Source: a virus
Reading direction: 5' to 3' (one strand)
DNA: 28,766 nucleotides
Virus record (IMG/VR): IMGVR_UViG_3300031963_012095
Coordinates: 1 to 28,766 of that record
The notes under the pieces are model-generated. The model saw nothing but the letters and a program-made list of their open reading frames with translations. It made no database searches and was not told the DNA's origin. This document shows, in pieces, positions 1 through 12,300 of this stretch (the first letter of the stretch is position 1; the number at the start of each line of letters is the position of its first letter). The translations under genes were made by a program, and so were the position numbers.

Positions 1-1
1 A

Positions 2-241
2 GGATATTTTGCCACGGTCGAGCCACCGCCATTCCCTGTTGCTGGGTACGGTCCAACCAAGACCTACACAGGCGTATCAATCCGTTGTCCAATTCTCATC
101 TTGAATGTATCGCCAATCAGCGACCAAGATGGTAACGACATCGTGACAGTGTCATGGCAAATGTTGTATGATAGTACTGCAGGGAGCGCAGGTGACTTGC
201 GGATTATCAACCAAATACCAACACTGCCAGTTGCGGGCTAA
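2..241 (+). CDS. C-terminal part of probable major tail tube protein (5' partial)
   Basis: An open frame enters from the left edge and ends at TAA 239-241, giving 79 residues with no start codon in view. The visible part is beta-rich, with segments such as YTGVSIRCPILILNV and DIVTVSWQMLYDS, and ends LPVAG. It lies just upstream of the frameshifted tail chaperone and the tape measure gene, which is where tailed phages normally keep the tail tube gene. The tail tube call rests on position and general beta character; I see no diagnostic motif. A different small tail or neck protein is possible. Confidence 0.5.
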   Translation, partial: GYFATVEPPPFPVAGYGPTKTYTGVSIRCPILILNVSPISDQDGNDIVTVSWQMLYDSTAGSAGDLRIINQIPTLPVAG

Positions 242-265
242 ATATAACACATAGGAGAGGAACGT

Positions 266-556
266 ATGTCTGATTCAAACGCACAATCACTTTGGGGAGA
301 TGACAAAAATCCAGAGCAAGTATTTGAGATTAACCTGAAACGGTTACGCATGCGAGATTATGCGGACTTTGAGAAACATGAAGGCAAAATGCCGATGGAA
401 GTTCAAGTTCGCATTCTTGCACGAGTAACAGGCAGAGATGAAGAGGATATTTGGGATTTGGACATTGAGGCATACGCTCAATTGAACGTGCAGTTAGATA
501 AGGCGATGGGCAATCTTATAAAAAAAGTGAACGCAGGCAACTCCTCCTCTACGTAA
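266..556 (+). CDS. Tail assembly chaperone, short (G-like) product
   Basis: A 96-residue acidic protein that starts at ATG 266 behind a good ribosome site (AGGAGAGG, about 5 bases upstream). It sits between the tube gene and the tape measure gene, the place of lambda gpG and its analogues. Proteins of this class bind the tape measure and tube subunits during tail assembly and are absent from the finished virion. The segment EINLKRLRMRDYADFEK and the helix-rich body fit chaperones of this class. Near its 3' end the gene carries seven A residues at 520-526 in the phase needed for a -1 shift, so a longer product is expected (see 266-735). Function is inferred from position, size and the frameshift signal. 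Confidence 0.8.
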   Translation: MSDSNAQSLWGDDKNPEQVFEINLKRLRMRDYADFEKHEGKMPMEVQVRILARVTGRDEEDIWDLDIEAYAQLNVQLDKAMGNLIKKVNAGNSSST

Positions 557-735
557 ACAACGATAATGTGGAGTTACCTGCGTGGGTGACGTTTTGTGAA
601 CTTGCTGAAATGTGGCACACACCCCCATGGGAGTTAGAAAAAGCTGATGATAACGGCGACCTGCTTCAATGGGGGATGCGTGCTATGTTATGGCGGTCAA
701 CCAAAAACAAGAAACAGGAGATAAGAAATGGCTGA
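266..735 (+). CDS. Tail assembly chaperone, -1 frameshift (GT-like) product
   Basis: Ribosomes that slip by -1 on A_AAA_AAA (520-526) read on from 526 to the TGA at 733-735, adding 69 codons to the first 87 for a 156-residue protein. The -1 frame has no stop across this stretch and encodes a convincing domain: ELPAWVTFCELAEMW, then HTPPWELEKADDNGD and WGMRAMLWRS. Trp/Pro-rich T domains of this kind are typical of GT chaperones. The extension has no good start codon of its own, and its end overlaps the tape measure start (728), as in lambda. In the standard model the G part multiplies along the tape measure while the T part recruits tube subunits. Shifting is predicted, not shown. Confidence 0.8.
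520..583 (+). promoter_or_regulatory. Programmed -1 ribosomal frameshift site: slippery A7 plus downstream hairpin
   Basis: The 0-frame codons ATA AAA AAA GTG place the heptamer A_AAA_AAA at 520-526, a valid X_XXY_YYZ slippery site. Four bases later an inverted repeat begins: arm 531-544 (ACGCAGGCAACTCC) pairs with arm 570-583 (GGAGTTACCTGCGT) in 13 of 14 positions, with one C-A mismatch and a 25-base loop. A stable stem just past the slip site is the usual stimulator. The stem lies inside coding sequence in both frames. Confidence 0.82.
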
Positions 736-3385
736 AGTTGGAGTACGAATTGTTGGTGAAGACCAAGCAAGTGCTGCTCTGCGTTCAGTTGCCGAATCTT
801 CTCGCAATACCGCACAAGAAGTAAACACGCTTGGTGGGTCGTGGAGCAGTTTAAGTAATACGATTGCGTCTGGCGTGGTTAAAGGTCAAGCAATTATCAG
901 TTTTCTTCAAGGAACGTTGGCATCAGTATCAAATGTCACTGCTGGTATACGTGATTTTGCGCAACAATCCGAACAGATGAATCAAAGTCTTGAGGGTGTG
1001 CGCATGTCATTTACCGTGCTGACAGGTAGTGGTGAAACAGCCAATCGCTTGTTGGATGAAATGAAAACCGCGGCTCGTGAAACCGTGCTTAGTTTTGAAG
1101 AGTTTCGTAACGCATCAAAATACTTGCTCGGCTTTCAATTTGACGCAAAAGACGTGGTGCAAATCACCAAAGACATTGGCGCGGCGGTGTATGCGCTTGG
1201 TGCGCAAAACATGGGTGGCATGGAGCGTATCATTCGTGCGCTTGGTCAAATGAAAGCGCAAGGTCGTGTATCTCGTGAAGAACTAAATCAGTTGTCTGAA
1301 GTTGGTCTTCCTGCGTTAAAAATGCTTGCAGACTCATTTGGCGTAACAACTGCCGAAATGAGCAACATGGTTAAAAACGGTACAGTTCCTGTTGAGGCTG
1401 CTATTACAGGTTTGATGGGGCAGATACGAGAATTGTACGGTTCGCAAACGCAAGCGTTGTCTGGTAGTTTTGAAGTTATGACTTCAAACTTTGGTGACTT
1501 TGTTAATCAAGCGCAACAAGCACTTGGCTCGGGTATTTTTGAAACAAATAAAAAACGACTACAAGAACTGACGCAAATTGTCGGCAGTCCTGTGTTTATG
1601 AAAATTGCCAACGAACTTGGTGGTCGTATTGGTGATGCGTATCGCAGATTTAACGATGCTGCGGTGTTTCCTGCTATTCAAGCCGTGCAACAATTTATGA
1701 ATGTGCTGGATATGAGCAATCCACGTCCTGCAATCATGGAATTGATGCAAAATCTTGAAGGCATTATGATGCAGTTGGTAAATCAATATTTTGGTGGCAC
1801 TGGCGCATCAGTTGTGCGCAATTTTATGAGTTTGCTGAATCAACTTTCGGAAGGCATCATATCGCTTACCGAAGGTCGTAACATATACGAAGTGTTTGAT
1901 AGAATTAGCAAGGTTGGTCAAGACTCTACCGCAGGTCAATTCGTTGGCATGCTTGCACAAGGATTGATAAGTCTTGGTCGAGCATTTGAAGAAGTTCAGT
2001 CTATCGCTTCTCCATTCGTAAATCAAACACTGAGCGCAGTGCGTGAAGGCGTAAGCACATTATCATCTATTGTGCAACAAGTTTCGCCATCTATTCAAAA
2101 TAGTTTCAGTTCAATTCTTTCTACTATTGGAAATCTAGGCAAAGGAATTGCAACTGCTATCAACACAGGTGATACTGACCAACTTATGGGGACAATTACA
2201 AGTTCATTGTCTAAATTGTGGACATGGATTGACCAATGGGGTTCACGCTCGTTAGATTCACTTGTTAATACAATGGATAAGTTGTTTAGTGGTAATTTCG
2301 ATGACAGTCCATTTTTGTCAAAACTTAGCGAAATCATGAATAAAGGTGCAAATATTCTTGGTCAACTTGGAAATGCGTTTACCAGTAGTTTTGGCGAAGA
2401 ATTATTTCCCATGCTTTCGCCACGGCTAAATGCACTTGGTAATTGGCTTCAATCGCAATTTAGTATTATTGTAGACGGTGTTGGTCAAACAATGAATGAC
2501 CGATTGCCACCTACATTTCAGATGGCTTTTAATACCGCAACGACAGCGTTTCAAAATTGGTTAGCGGAACTTGGTGTTGTCACCAAAAAGGGTTTAGCCG
2601 AATGGTTAATGCCCAATCTTGCTGGTTCTCAATTGTTTTCAGACTATTTGCAAAACGAAAATGCACGTATTGCACAAGAAATTGCGCAACGCAATCAGGT
2701 ACTTGCGCAAGGTAACGAAACACTACAACAGCAATTAAATAATTTGCCACAAATTAATGAATACTTTCGTGGTTTGGGCGATACATCAGGTCTTGTTAAT
2801 CAATTTCGTAACATACAACAAGAAACTGCGCCAATGGCACAAGCGACTGGTCAAGAGTTGTTGGCAAACATGTTATCTGGCGTGCGCTTGTCGTCGTCGC
2901 CAATATCACAATCTATTGAGTCAGAAACATCGTCAGCAGTGATTTCTACCGCAAACAACCTTGCATCATCAGGTGCAGTTAGTTCAGCGTGGGAAAGTGT
3001 TGGTCGAAACATGGCAATTTCTGTAAGTCGTGGGTATCAATCAGGATTTTCAGAACTTACACAAGACATACAAACATCAATAGGTATTCCAGAAATTAAT
3101 CGACAACTTGGAGATAGTATTGCTGAAATCAATTCACTTAATTCACGAGTATATGTACTTGAAAGTATGGGAAAAAGTCTAGGTTCGCCATCTCAACCCG
3201 ACAGCATGCAAGGTAATATGTTATATGATGTTCCGTACACCACTGCTTCTACTGTATCAGGTCGAGCTGGAACTACAAACAACAACAGTGTTGTGAATGT
3301 AAATATCAATTCTGCCAAGGGGAATGAAACTGATTTGCAATCAATGGCACAATATCTTATGCTAAGAAAATCATTTAACTTCTAG
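728..3385 (+). CDS. Tail tape measure protein
   Basis: An 885-residue protein starting at ATG 728, inside the end of the frameshifted chaperone, after a purine-rich AGGAGATAAGAA site. The N-terminal third matches the tape measure domain family (TIGR02675 type): SGETANRLLDEMKTAA, the stretch with RIIRALGQMKAQGRVSREEL, and LSEVGLPALKMLADSFGV. The rest is long amphipathic helix and Ser/Gln/Asn-rich sequence, with a low-complexity tail (NNNSVVNVNIN). Tape measure proteins set tail length at roughly 1.5 angstroms per residue, so this one predicts a tail near 130 nm if it is not processed. I see no lytic transglycosylase or peptidase motif. The next gene starts 11 bases downstream. Confidence 0.93.
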   Translation: MAEVGVRIVGEDQASAALRSVAESSRNTAQEVNTLGGSWSSLSNTIASGVVKGQAIISFLQGTLASVSNVTAGIRDFAQQSEQMNQSLEGVRMSFTVLTGSGETANRLLDEMKTAARETVLSFEEFRNASKYLLGFQFDAKDVVQITKDIGAAVYALGAQNMGGMERIIRALGQMKAQGRVSREELNQLSEVGLPALKMLADSFGVTTAEMSNMVKNGTVPVEAAITGLMGQIRELYGSQTQALSGSFEVMTSNFGDFVNQAQQALGSGIFETNKKRLQELTQIVGSPVFMKIANELGGRIGDAYRRFNDAAVFPAIQAVQQFMNVLDMSNPRPAIMELMQNLEGIMMQLVNQYFGGTGASVVRNFMSLLNQLSEGIISLTEGRNIYEVFDRISKVGQDSTAGQFVGMLAQGLISLGRAFEEVQSIASPFVNQTLSAVREGVSTLSSIVQQVSPSIQNSFSSILSTIGNLGKGIATAINTGDTDQLMGTITSSLSKLWTWIDQWGSRSLDSLVNTMDKLFSGNFDDSPFLSKLSEIMNKGANILGQLGNAFTSSFGEELFPMLSPRLNALGNWLQSQFSIIVDGVGQTMNDRLPPTFQMAFNTATTAFQNWLAELGVVTKKGLAEWLMPNLAGSQLFSDYLQNENARIAQEIAQRNQVLAQGNETLQQQLNNLPQINEYFRGLGDTSGLVNQFRNIQQETAPMAQATGQELLANMLSGVRLSSSPISQSIESETSSAVISTANNLASSGAVSSAWESVGRNMAISVSRGYQSGFSELTQDIQTSIGIPEINRQLGDSIAEINSLNSRVYVLESMGKSLGSPSQPDSMQGNMLYDVPYTTASTVSGRAGTTNNNSVVNVNINSAKGNETDLQSMAQYLMLRKSFNF

Positions 3386-3396
3386 GAGTAACGATT

Positions 3397-6300
3397 ATGG
3401 GATTGTGGGACATACTTGTACCATCAGAGCCAGGGGTATTGCATAACTTAATTGCAAATCCATCGTTTGAATATGACAACAACGAGATTGATGTGGCACG
3501 ATTAAATCCTCCAAGTGGTGGGTCAACCGTTGCCGAGATTGCATCATTCCGCACACTTCCAGCGAACACAGGTATTACATATTGGACTGCATTAAAAGGA
3601 GCAGGAGTTGCTCGCTCATCATCATGGGCATCTCGTGGCTCATACAGTTTAAAAATCAATGCAGGGACATCTACCAATGGTGGCACTGTGTATGACCCAC
3701 GATTATCATCGCCATCTCCAAGTGTAGGCGTTTCTGTATCTGAAGTTGCACCATCGGACAACATACCACCTGCGTGGTCAAACATTCCAGCATCTCGACA
3801 ATTTCACGTTGCAGTATTTGGTTTAACTGATACAGGTATGGCATTGGCTAATGGTATTAGTGATACACAATTTTATTACAATACCGATACGGAAGACATT
3901 GTTGCGTATCCGACAATGGATGCAAAAAGAGGTCATACCACACCGTATTTTTCTAGCCTTCCAAGCATCACAAGTAATCCTGGTAAATCCATAAAGGTGG
4001 TTATTAGCGGTGGTCAAGACTCAACTGCAAATGCAACTATTCGAGGTTGGGCAGTGTGGTACAGTATGGACACCACAACTACAAAACGGTACGTTCTTGC
4101 ATCAATTGTTCCTGCATCTGCCGACGTTGGAACAAGCACAACAGTATTTATTCACAAAGTAATTAATCAAGTAAATGTTGACACTGTATTAACTCCAACA
4201 TTGTGCACGGGCAAAATCTACATGTATCCGTTTGCGGTTGACGGTGAGTACATTGTCAAAGGTGTTAACACATCGTTTTTGACTGAATGTCCAGCAGGTA
4301 CAGATTTATATGTCCTTGCCGACATTAACCAGCCAAATGGTGAAAAACAATTTCTGGGAAGAGTTGCAGACCAGGGAAAGGTTACTGTAACGGGTGGCAA
4401 CACTGTTTCCGTTACAGCAGGTGGTGACAGTGTCACGGTAAGCGGATTTCCCACTGCGCCATTTTTGGTCGGAAGAGAAATATACACGTCTGCTGGTGTG
4501 TTGATTGGAACGGTTAAACGTGCGTTAAGCAACACATCGGCAATCCTTGAATCAAACGCAACAATCAACTACAGCGGTAGTTATCAATATTCTGTTGCAA
4601 CACAAACAGAAATCCGCATTCAACAAAAATCTACTACAACACCAATTGGATTTGATTTTTATCGCATGGTATCTACCAACGTGCAATCATATCCAGACAA
4701 TCCAATAGGTGCAATTAGTGCATTTAGTTGCAATCCCTCATCAAATACAAATTTCTTACCTGCGTCAATGGGAATTAATTGTAGTGCGCCATATTTCGGT
4801 ATTACCAATAACACATTTGCAAATAACACATATAAGCATCATTTGTATCTTGATTGGTATTTGTCATCACCAAATCTTATCAATCCAAATGCCACATACA
4901 CTGACACTGGTGCAAGATGGAAAGTGATGCTGGTCAACATTACATCGGATGCAATACAGCCAGCAGGGTTGACTATTACCACTCAGCGAGGTAATGTATC
5001 GGCAACCATAACAAACGCTTCTGGCTTTGCGCAAGGTGATTGTATTTACACTACAAATTATGAGTTTGTAGGAGAAATTAAAACAATCAATGGAAACTCT
5101 ATAACATTTTATAACTTAGCATTTATTTCTCTTACTGCAAGTGCGTTCCGAAAACTTGCATTTAATGCAGGTACGTCGTTAGGTACATTAGATGCCAGCA
5201 ACGCAACACAATTAAACGCAAAACGCATGGGATTGCGCACAAAGTTTTTGGTAACGCCACCGTCAGGTGACACATCACGCATGCAATTGCGATTTCAATA
5301 TACAGGCACAACAAGTGATGCAGATTTGTATATTGATGGCATACAATTTGTTGATTCGGGGATGATTTGGCGGTCATACGATTATTACGGTAACTCATTA
5401 AACACGTATGTCAATCCTCCGCAATTTAGTGACTGGAATTGGGATGATGTCGATTTTTCGTATGTAGACGGTGACGTTCCTGGCGCAATATGGGCAGACA
5501 CAATGCCTACGCAAAGCGGTACATATAGCAACACGTTTCCGTATTTTACAAATGACGGTGTGTGGCATGCAGACTTTGATGAATATGATTCATCACAATC
5601 TGGTCATGGCATGGGAACGCCTCGGTTTCGGCAACAGTATCAATGGCGAAACGAAGCCAAACCTGTATATGGCGTATCAGTACCAGGTTTATCACAAAGT
5701 TCATTGTTGACACAAACATTTACCACTGGATTTTGGGCTTCATTAGACACCGATAACATCAATGTTGTGGTAGAGCCGACAATTTCTGGTACGGGTATGC
5801 CTGAAATAGCAACAACTGCATTGGAATATGGCATCACTGACGGTGGATTTGTGCAACGACAAGTTGCACGAATGCGAAACATGCAGTTCAATGTCACAAT
5901 ATCCGCCAAATCATGGGTTGGATTGCACGCAAATCGTCGTTCATTAATTAACTTGCTTAAGTTCGACCAACTTGCGCAACAAGGCGAAAGAATGTTGCGA
6001 TACACAGGCGCAGACACGCCTGTGGTAACTCGCATTACATATATCGGCGGATTAGAGTTTAGTGGCGTGCAAACACAAAGTTTTACTGAAGTTCTTGGTT
6101 TGCGTTTTTTAAGTGCTGACCCATATTTTTATACAGAAGTACCGTTTACGCAAAATGTTAGCCCGTCATCAACGTTAAACGAGTCTGCAAGCGTGTACTA
6201 CAAATTAGGGAATGCATCTGAATGGACTCCGTTAAACTTTCACAAAAACGAAATGACATTAACTGCTGACGAGTTGATTGTAAATGGCGAAAGCACGCCT

Positions 6301-9300
6301 CAATTACAATCTCAAAATGCATTTTGGGATTTGCAGTTTGCTCCATCAATTCCAAAAGCTATTGGATGGTTGCAGTCGCCAAGTGGTAATGTGTCAACAT
6401 TAGTGGTGGGTGGTAATTTTGCGTATCCGTTTTCAACTATTGCATTTTTCTATGTATCAGGATTTACACCTGATACAAAATCACCTGCAAGCAAAATTAG
6501 TTTTAATACGGGTTTGGGAACATTGACATCAAACACTGTCAGTGCCATTGTTACTTTTTCTGACTTTGAAGCAATACAAAATTCAGATGTTGGAAAGTTT
6601 TTGTTTGTTGGCGGTGATTATTTAGGAAAAATTGCAAGCGTTCAATCGTCAACGCAATGCACTTTAACAGAAAACGCAGTTACCACTTATGCATCGCAAC
6701 CGTATCAAAAAGTAACGTTGTCTACCGTTGATATAAACACAAATCCCACACAAGTATATGGAAAACAATTATTTCAACTTACAGGTGGCAGTGCGGTAGG
6801 CAACGCATCGGTAAATGCAATCTATCAAGAAAGTGCTAACAGTATTTTGGTTGTCGGAGACTTCTATCAAGTTATTGATTTTGGCGACCGCACACCAAAC
6901 ACCAATCTTAATACATCCGATGTTTTTGTAAATGACGGAAAAGTCAATACAACTGTTCGATTTGGTAGCAATAATATATCAACGCAGTATCCATATTTTC
7001 GTATTGCACGTTTTGTTATGAACGACAATGGTCGCATCGTAGCATACCCTGTTGATAGTCAGTTTGAATATGATTCAGTATCAAATACCTATCGTTCACT
7101 ACTCTTTAATCAAATTAACAACCAAGGACTTAATGCAATTACACAATCACCATCTGGATACACATTTGTTGGTGGTGATGTAAACACAAGTATTATTCCA
7201 CTTGACGACACGTTAACCAACACATTTGCGCCATATCCTGCATATCGAGGTCCGTCTGCGTTTGCTCGTACATCATCTCAATCAAATGTGTACACTATCA
7301 ATCCCAATATTGTTACGCAGAACAATATTAACTCGTTAGAGTACGCTGGTTTTGTGGGGTATCAATTAGGCGTTAGTCGATTTGGCACACTTACTACTAA
7401 TGTAGGAAGTCATTTGGTAACTGTTGGAAATGCATTTAATAGTAGTGGTGTTTTATTTGATGGCACACCATTTACCACAGCAGATATTGGAAAATTAATT
7501 TTTACTGATGTTGGTATTTATGTAGGACAAATTGCTTCTATTGCTGGTGGTGCAACATCATCAACTGTAGCGTTGCTTGCATCCCCTGCGCAAGTTCAAT
7601 TTACTGAAGTTGGATTTAGTGTATTAGGCGATATTAAATCGTTAACCACGGACAAAAAAGCAAACGGCGCAAACGTGTTTGCAGTAATTGATTCATCAGG
7701 TGAAAACATTGAATACCGTGCTTCTTTGTATGCATATGTTCCAAATGCCAAAAACGTTGGCAAAATGTCATTTGTTGATGGGTCAACATCAGTAGCATTG
7801 GTTGGTAGTACATTTGCCACTGCGTTAGGGACAAACAATCAAGGTAAGATTCAATGTTCCATTTCAAGTGATGTGGTAAAGGGTGATAAAACTAATTTTA
7901 CAGTTAATATGGTGGGTAATTATCTAACAACAAGTGATGGCTCTTACATTGGACAAGTAAAAGTAGTAAATAATGCAACACAATTAACGCTTACACGAAA
8001 TGCGTTTGTTGATGTTGGTCAAGTGATTACCAATGATTTTTTGTCAAAATTTAAAGGACTAGTTTCTGTTGCTACAAACAACAGAGGGAATCCGTTAAGT
8101 ACCATTAATGGCTCACCTACAAGTGGGCAAAGAGTTAATTTTTCCATACCAGAAGTCACTGCAGGAAGTTATTTTTACCTGTATTATCCAAGTAGTCAAA
8201 CAACAGCGGAATGTGAACAAATTGCATCTGTATCTACTACTGGTAACGGGTCAATAACGTTAACAACAAATAGTAAATCAAAAGTTGACATTAATAAAAC
8301 TGTTAATCGTACACCAGTTACCAATTGGATTGTGTGGCCTACCAATCAAATATACGAAAATTTCAATGTTATAACAAACAAAATATTCACTGATGGCGAT
8401 GGGTATTTATTAAGAGGTGGACAGTTACGAACTGTTGTGGAAGATTCGACAGTGCTTCCATCGGGAGTTGCAAAATTAAGAACGCCATCATCATACACAA
8501 CAAGTACCACTCAATATTTAGGCACTAACTATAATGCGTATACACTATACACATCAAAAGCATCAGATGCAGCAATTGTCAATTTTGACTCATTGGGGTC
8601 TAATTTAATTCTTAATTCTATTGTTCGTCGCAAATTTGACGCATCTTCTAGCGTCAAAGCCACTGCATACGACCCAACTATTAGTTCAGATGCTGTTACA
8701 GGGTTCGGTAACGTATTTGCGTCGTATTCTTTTGGTACTATTGCGCCAATATTTGATAATGATGGAGCAACTAATAGTTTTTCTGTGTCAGGAACAACCA
8801 TTTCATCAGGAATAACTGTTGTTTCAAATAGGCATTTTTATGCACGAGTTAATGATAGAATTGTATATTTTGGAAAAACTACAGGGACAAATACTCTTGG
8901 CACAAACTATTATGGTGATGTAATCAATGCCTCACGTCAATGGTGGTCGTTACCTGATACCACAAACACACTTCCCGATGCAAATTCAACCAAACTTGTT
9001 AAAGGTATAGGAACAATCAAATCAGGCTCAAACTTGGTTAATGGAACAGGTACATTATTTTCGCAATATGATGTAGGAAGAAGCGTCTACACATTTCAAA
9101 ATAATAAATGGATATTTATCTGCGTTATCAATGGATTTACAAACACAACACTTGTCACTACTACAGCACAACAATATAGTTGGATGGGTAATATTGATTA
9201 TTGGCTCAGTGGCGGTTCACCAGTTTCAACCGACAACAATGTAACGTGGTATCCATATCAATTTGCGTTTCCATTAGGCGGTCAACTTGGTTACGAATAT

Positions 9301-12300
9301 CTTTCCAATACTGCGTTTGGTATGGAAACGTCGTCAACACAACCAACTATCAGTGGCGCAAATGCAATTATTAATGTGATAAATAATCCTGTACCTGTCG
9401 GGTTAAGAGCAAATGTATATGAACTGTATGCATACTTAATGAATACTCCACCAAGCATTAACAACATTCAACCGAATGTCACTGGTCAGTGGACGTGGAT
9501 AGGAACAATTAGCAGTACAACCGCAAATACTATTACAATTTCTGCGTTTAGTGGCGCAACCACAAATATTACCGTGTTGGCTAGTAGTTTAAATCGAGGT
9601 ACGCTATCAAGTACCAGCACGGTAAATGCCTATCAATTAATAGGTCGTCGCATATATCGCTCTAATGGCGTATTTATTGGTGTCGTGGAAAAAGCATTAA
9701 GCAATACTGTAGTGCAATTTTTAAACAACGCCCCATCAACATACGCTGGTACGTTTTATTACATGTATAATTTTCCAAATTTAGACAATAGAGGTACTCC
9801 GTTAAGTATTGTTCGAGCGGTAACTATTCAAACAAATGTACCATCGTCGTATCAAAAAAATGACGAATTGTACACGTATGCAAGTGCATCAAATCCTGTG
9901 TTGCAATATCTTGGGACAATACAGCAAGTATTTCCCGTAAACAGCTCTAATGTTGAAGTTTCATACATGCCATATTGGGCAACCCCCAACAATATAATTG
10001 ATTCAAGTAATGTGTACTTGTCTGGCTTGACCGCAGATTCCAATGGAAATGTTGTTCAAAACACAAGTGGGTCGGCAACCATACTCAAGGCATCAAAGTC
10101 GCTTAAAGCATCGCAAGATGCCAACTATTTTGCTGATGTGATTGGTGTTGTGCGCACTGTTTCGCCTAATCCATATAATGTTGAGCAAACAGCACGAATT
10201 TCGTGGGACCAAGCAGCAGATGATTTTGACAGTACAATACCGAGCATTCATCAAGTAGAGCCAATCTATGACGCAACGGTAACTGCTACAGCTAATACAA
10301 ATACACTTACATTTAATCAAGTGGTTCGTTCACTATCAAACACCAGTGCAGTGACTGCTGGATTTTCGTACACATTGAGTGGTTCTCCAAATACCATTCA
10401 AAATAAATCATTATTTCGACCAGACGGTCGATACATGGGGTCATCAACAACTGCTGGAACAACAGGAACGTTGTTGTTTGGTACGTCTAACAATGCAAAC
10501 ACTGCTTCATCATTTGCATACATGGATTATTCAAGTCTTGGAACTATTACATTTAATAGCACGTCTAGCGACATTGGAACATACACGCAAAATGGAGGCA
10601 TTGCATTATCGGTGTTAGACGGTAAAGCGTTATTCCGTGCATCTGATGGCGCATTTATTGGTATTGTCAACTACACGTACTCAACTAATGGCATTCGACT
10701 TACTGCAAATGCATTAGCAACCGTATCAAATGGCACATTTGCGTATGCAAATGCATCCAAGCTAAATACAATTACTACAAGTACATCAAGTACATCGGTA
10801 ACGGTAGTAGGTGGAGGATATTCATATGGCAGTGCAACATCAGTTACGCAATTCTCGTTATTGAATCGGTCACTGTTTAGGTCTTTTGCTTCACCCAACA
10901 TCAATAGTCCATTTGATATGTTTTTTGGAAATGTAACAAGTGTTACACAAAATGCAACCACTAACACTGCTACATTGACAGCAAACTCACGAGGTAATGT
11001 CACAAATGAGTCGTTTATTCACATGCCTTTTTCTGGAACTGGTAACACCATTGTAAACAATGCCACGCTAACAACTACTGGTAATATTATTTCTACAGTT
11101 GCAGGTAATACAGCATTCACAGTTGCAGGTACGCCCACAGCCACATCACTGGTGGGAAGTGCGTTGTATACAAATGTAGGAGGTTTGTTTATTGGTATTG
11201 TGCGAAGTGCATCAAGCGCAACAGCAGGAACGTTCGAAGAAGGGGCTGCCACAACCACTACAAACGCACTTTACCGACATGCGTCAACTCCATCTTTTAC
11301 ATTAGCAGGAACAAACACACCAGCCAATGTTGCCATTTTTCGCAACACAGGTGAGTTTATGGGAATACGACGAGGTAATGTTCAAGCAAATTTTAGTCGG
11401 CACCCACGATTTATTAACACAACTGCATCAACATATATTTATGCCAATACAACACAAACTGGTGCAAATACAACGGCTGGCAATACGATTACTGTTGCAT
11501 TAGGCTCTCGCTCAGTCACGGTTGCAGGAACGCCTACTGCAACTGATTTGGTTGGCAGTGCGCTATACACAATCGCAGGTGCGTTTGTTGGTATTGTGCA
11601 AAGTGCATCAAGTGCAACATCTGCTACGCTTGAGTCTGGCGCAGTCACTGCAATGAGCGCATCTACATATAATTACACATTTTCCACTGTTGCTATTACC
11701 AATACAAGTACGTCATCAAACATTGTCACAACCATTGGTACTGGTATAAGTTTGAGCACGTTTATTGGTCAAGCAATATTTACGTTAGGAACACCGACAT
11801 CAGGCACTGATTGGAATTACGTTTACATTGGCACAGTAGTAGACGTGGGAACAAATCAATTAATTCTTTCATCAAACGCCACAATAAATATTAACGACCC
11901 ATTAGGCAAAGTTATTATATACGCACCATCAACAATTGCCATGCAATTACGAACGGCAAATCAACAATCGACAGCGTCATTTAGCACTATATCAACAACA
12001 AGTGGAAGTACAGCATTAACCGTGTATGGTCAACCAGATGCATACTCGCTAGTAGGAAAGACGTTGTTTCAATCTGATGGAATTACGTCTGTCGGCACAG
12101 TAGTAAGTGCGACATCTGCTACGCAAGCAGTGCTTTCTTCTAATGCACCTGCCACATACTTTGGAAATTATCAATACACATCGTCGCAATCAATTTCACC
12201 GCTTGTTACAACTACAAACGTCCCTGTGTCGGTGTTTGCAAATACAACTGCAATTTGGCAAACTGATGGCTCATATATGGGTATATTGGGAGGCGCAATT

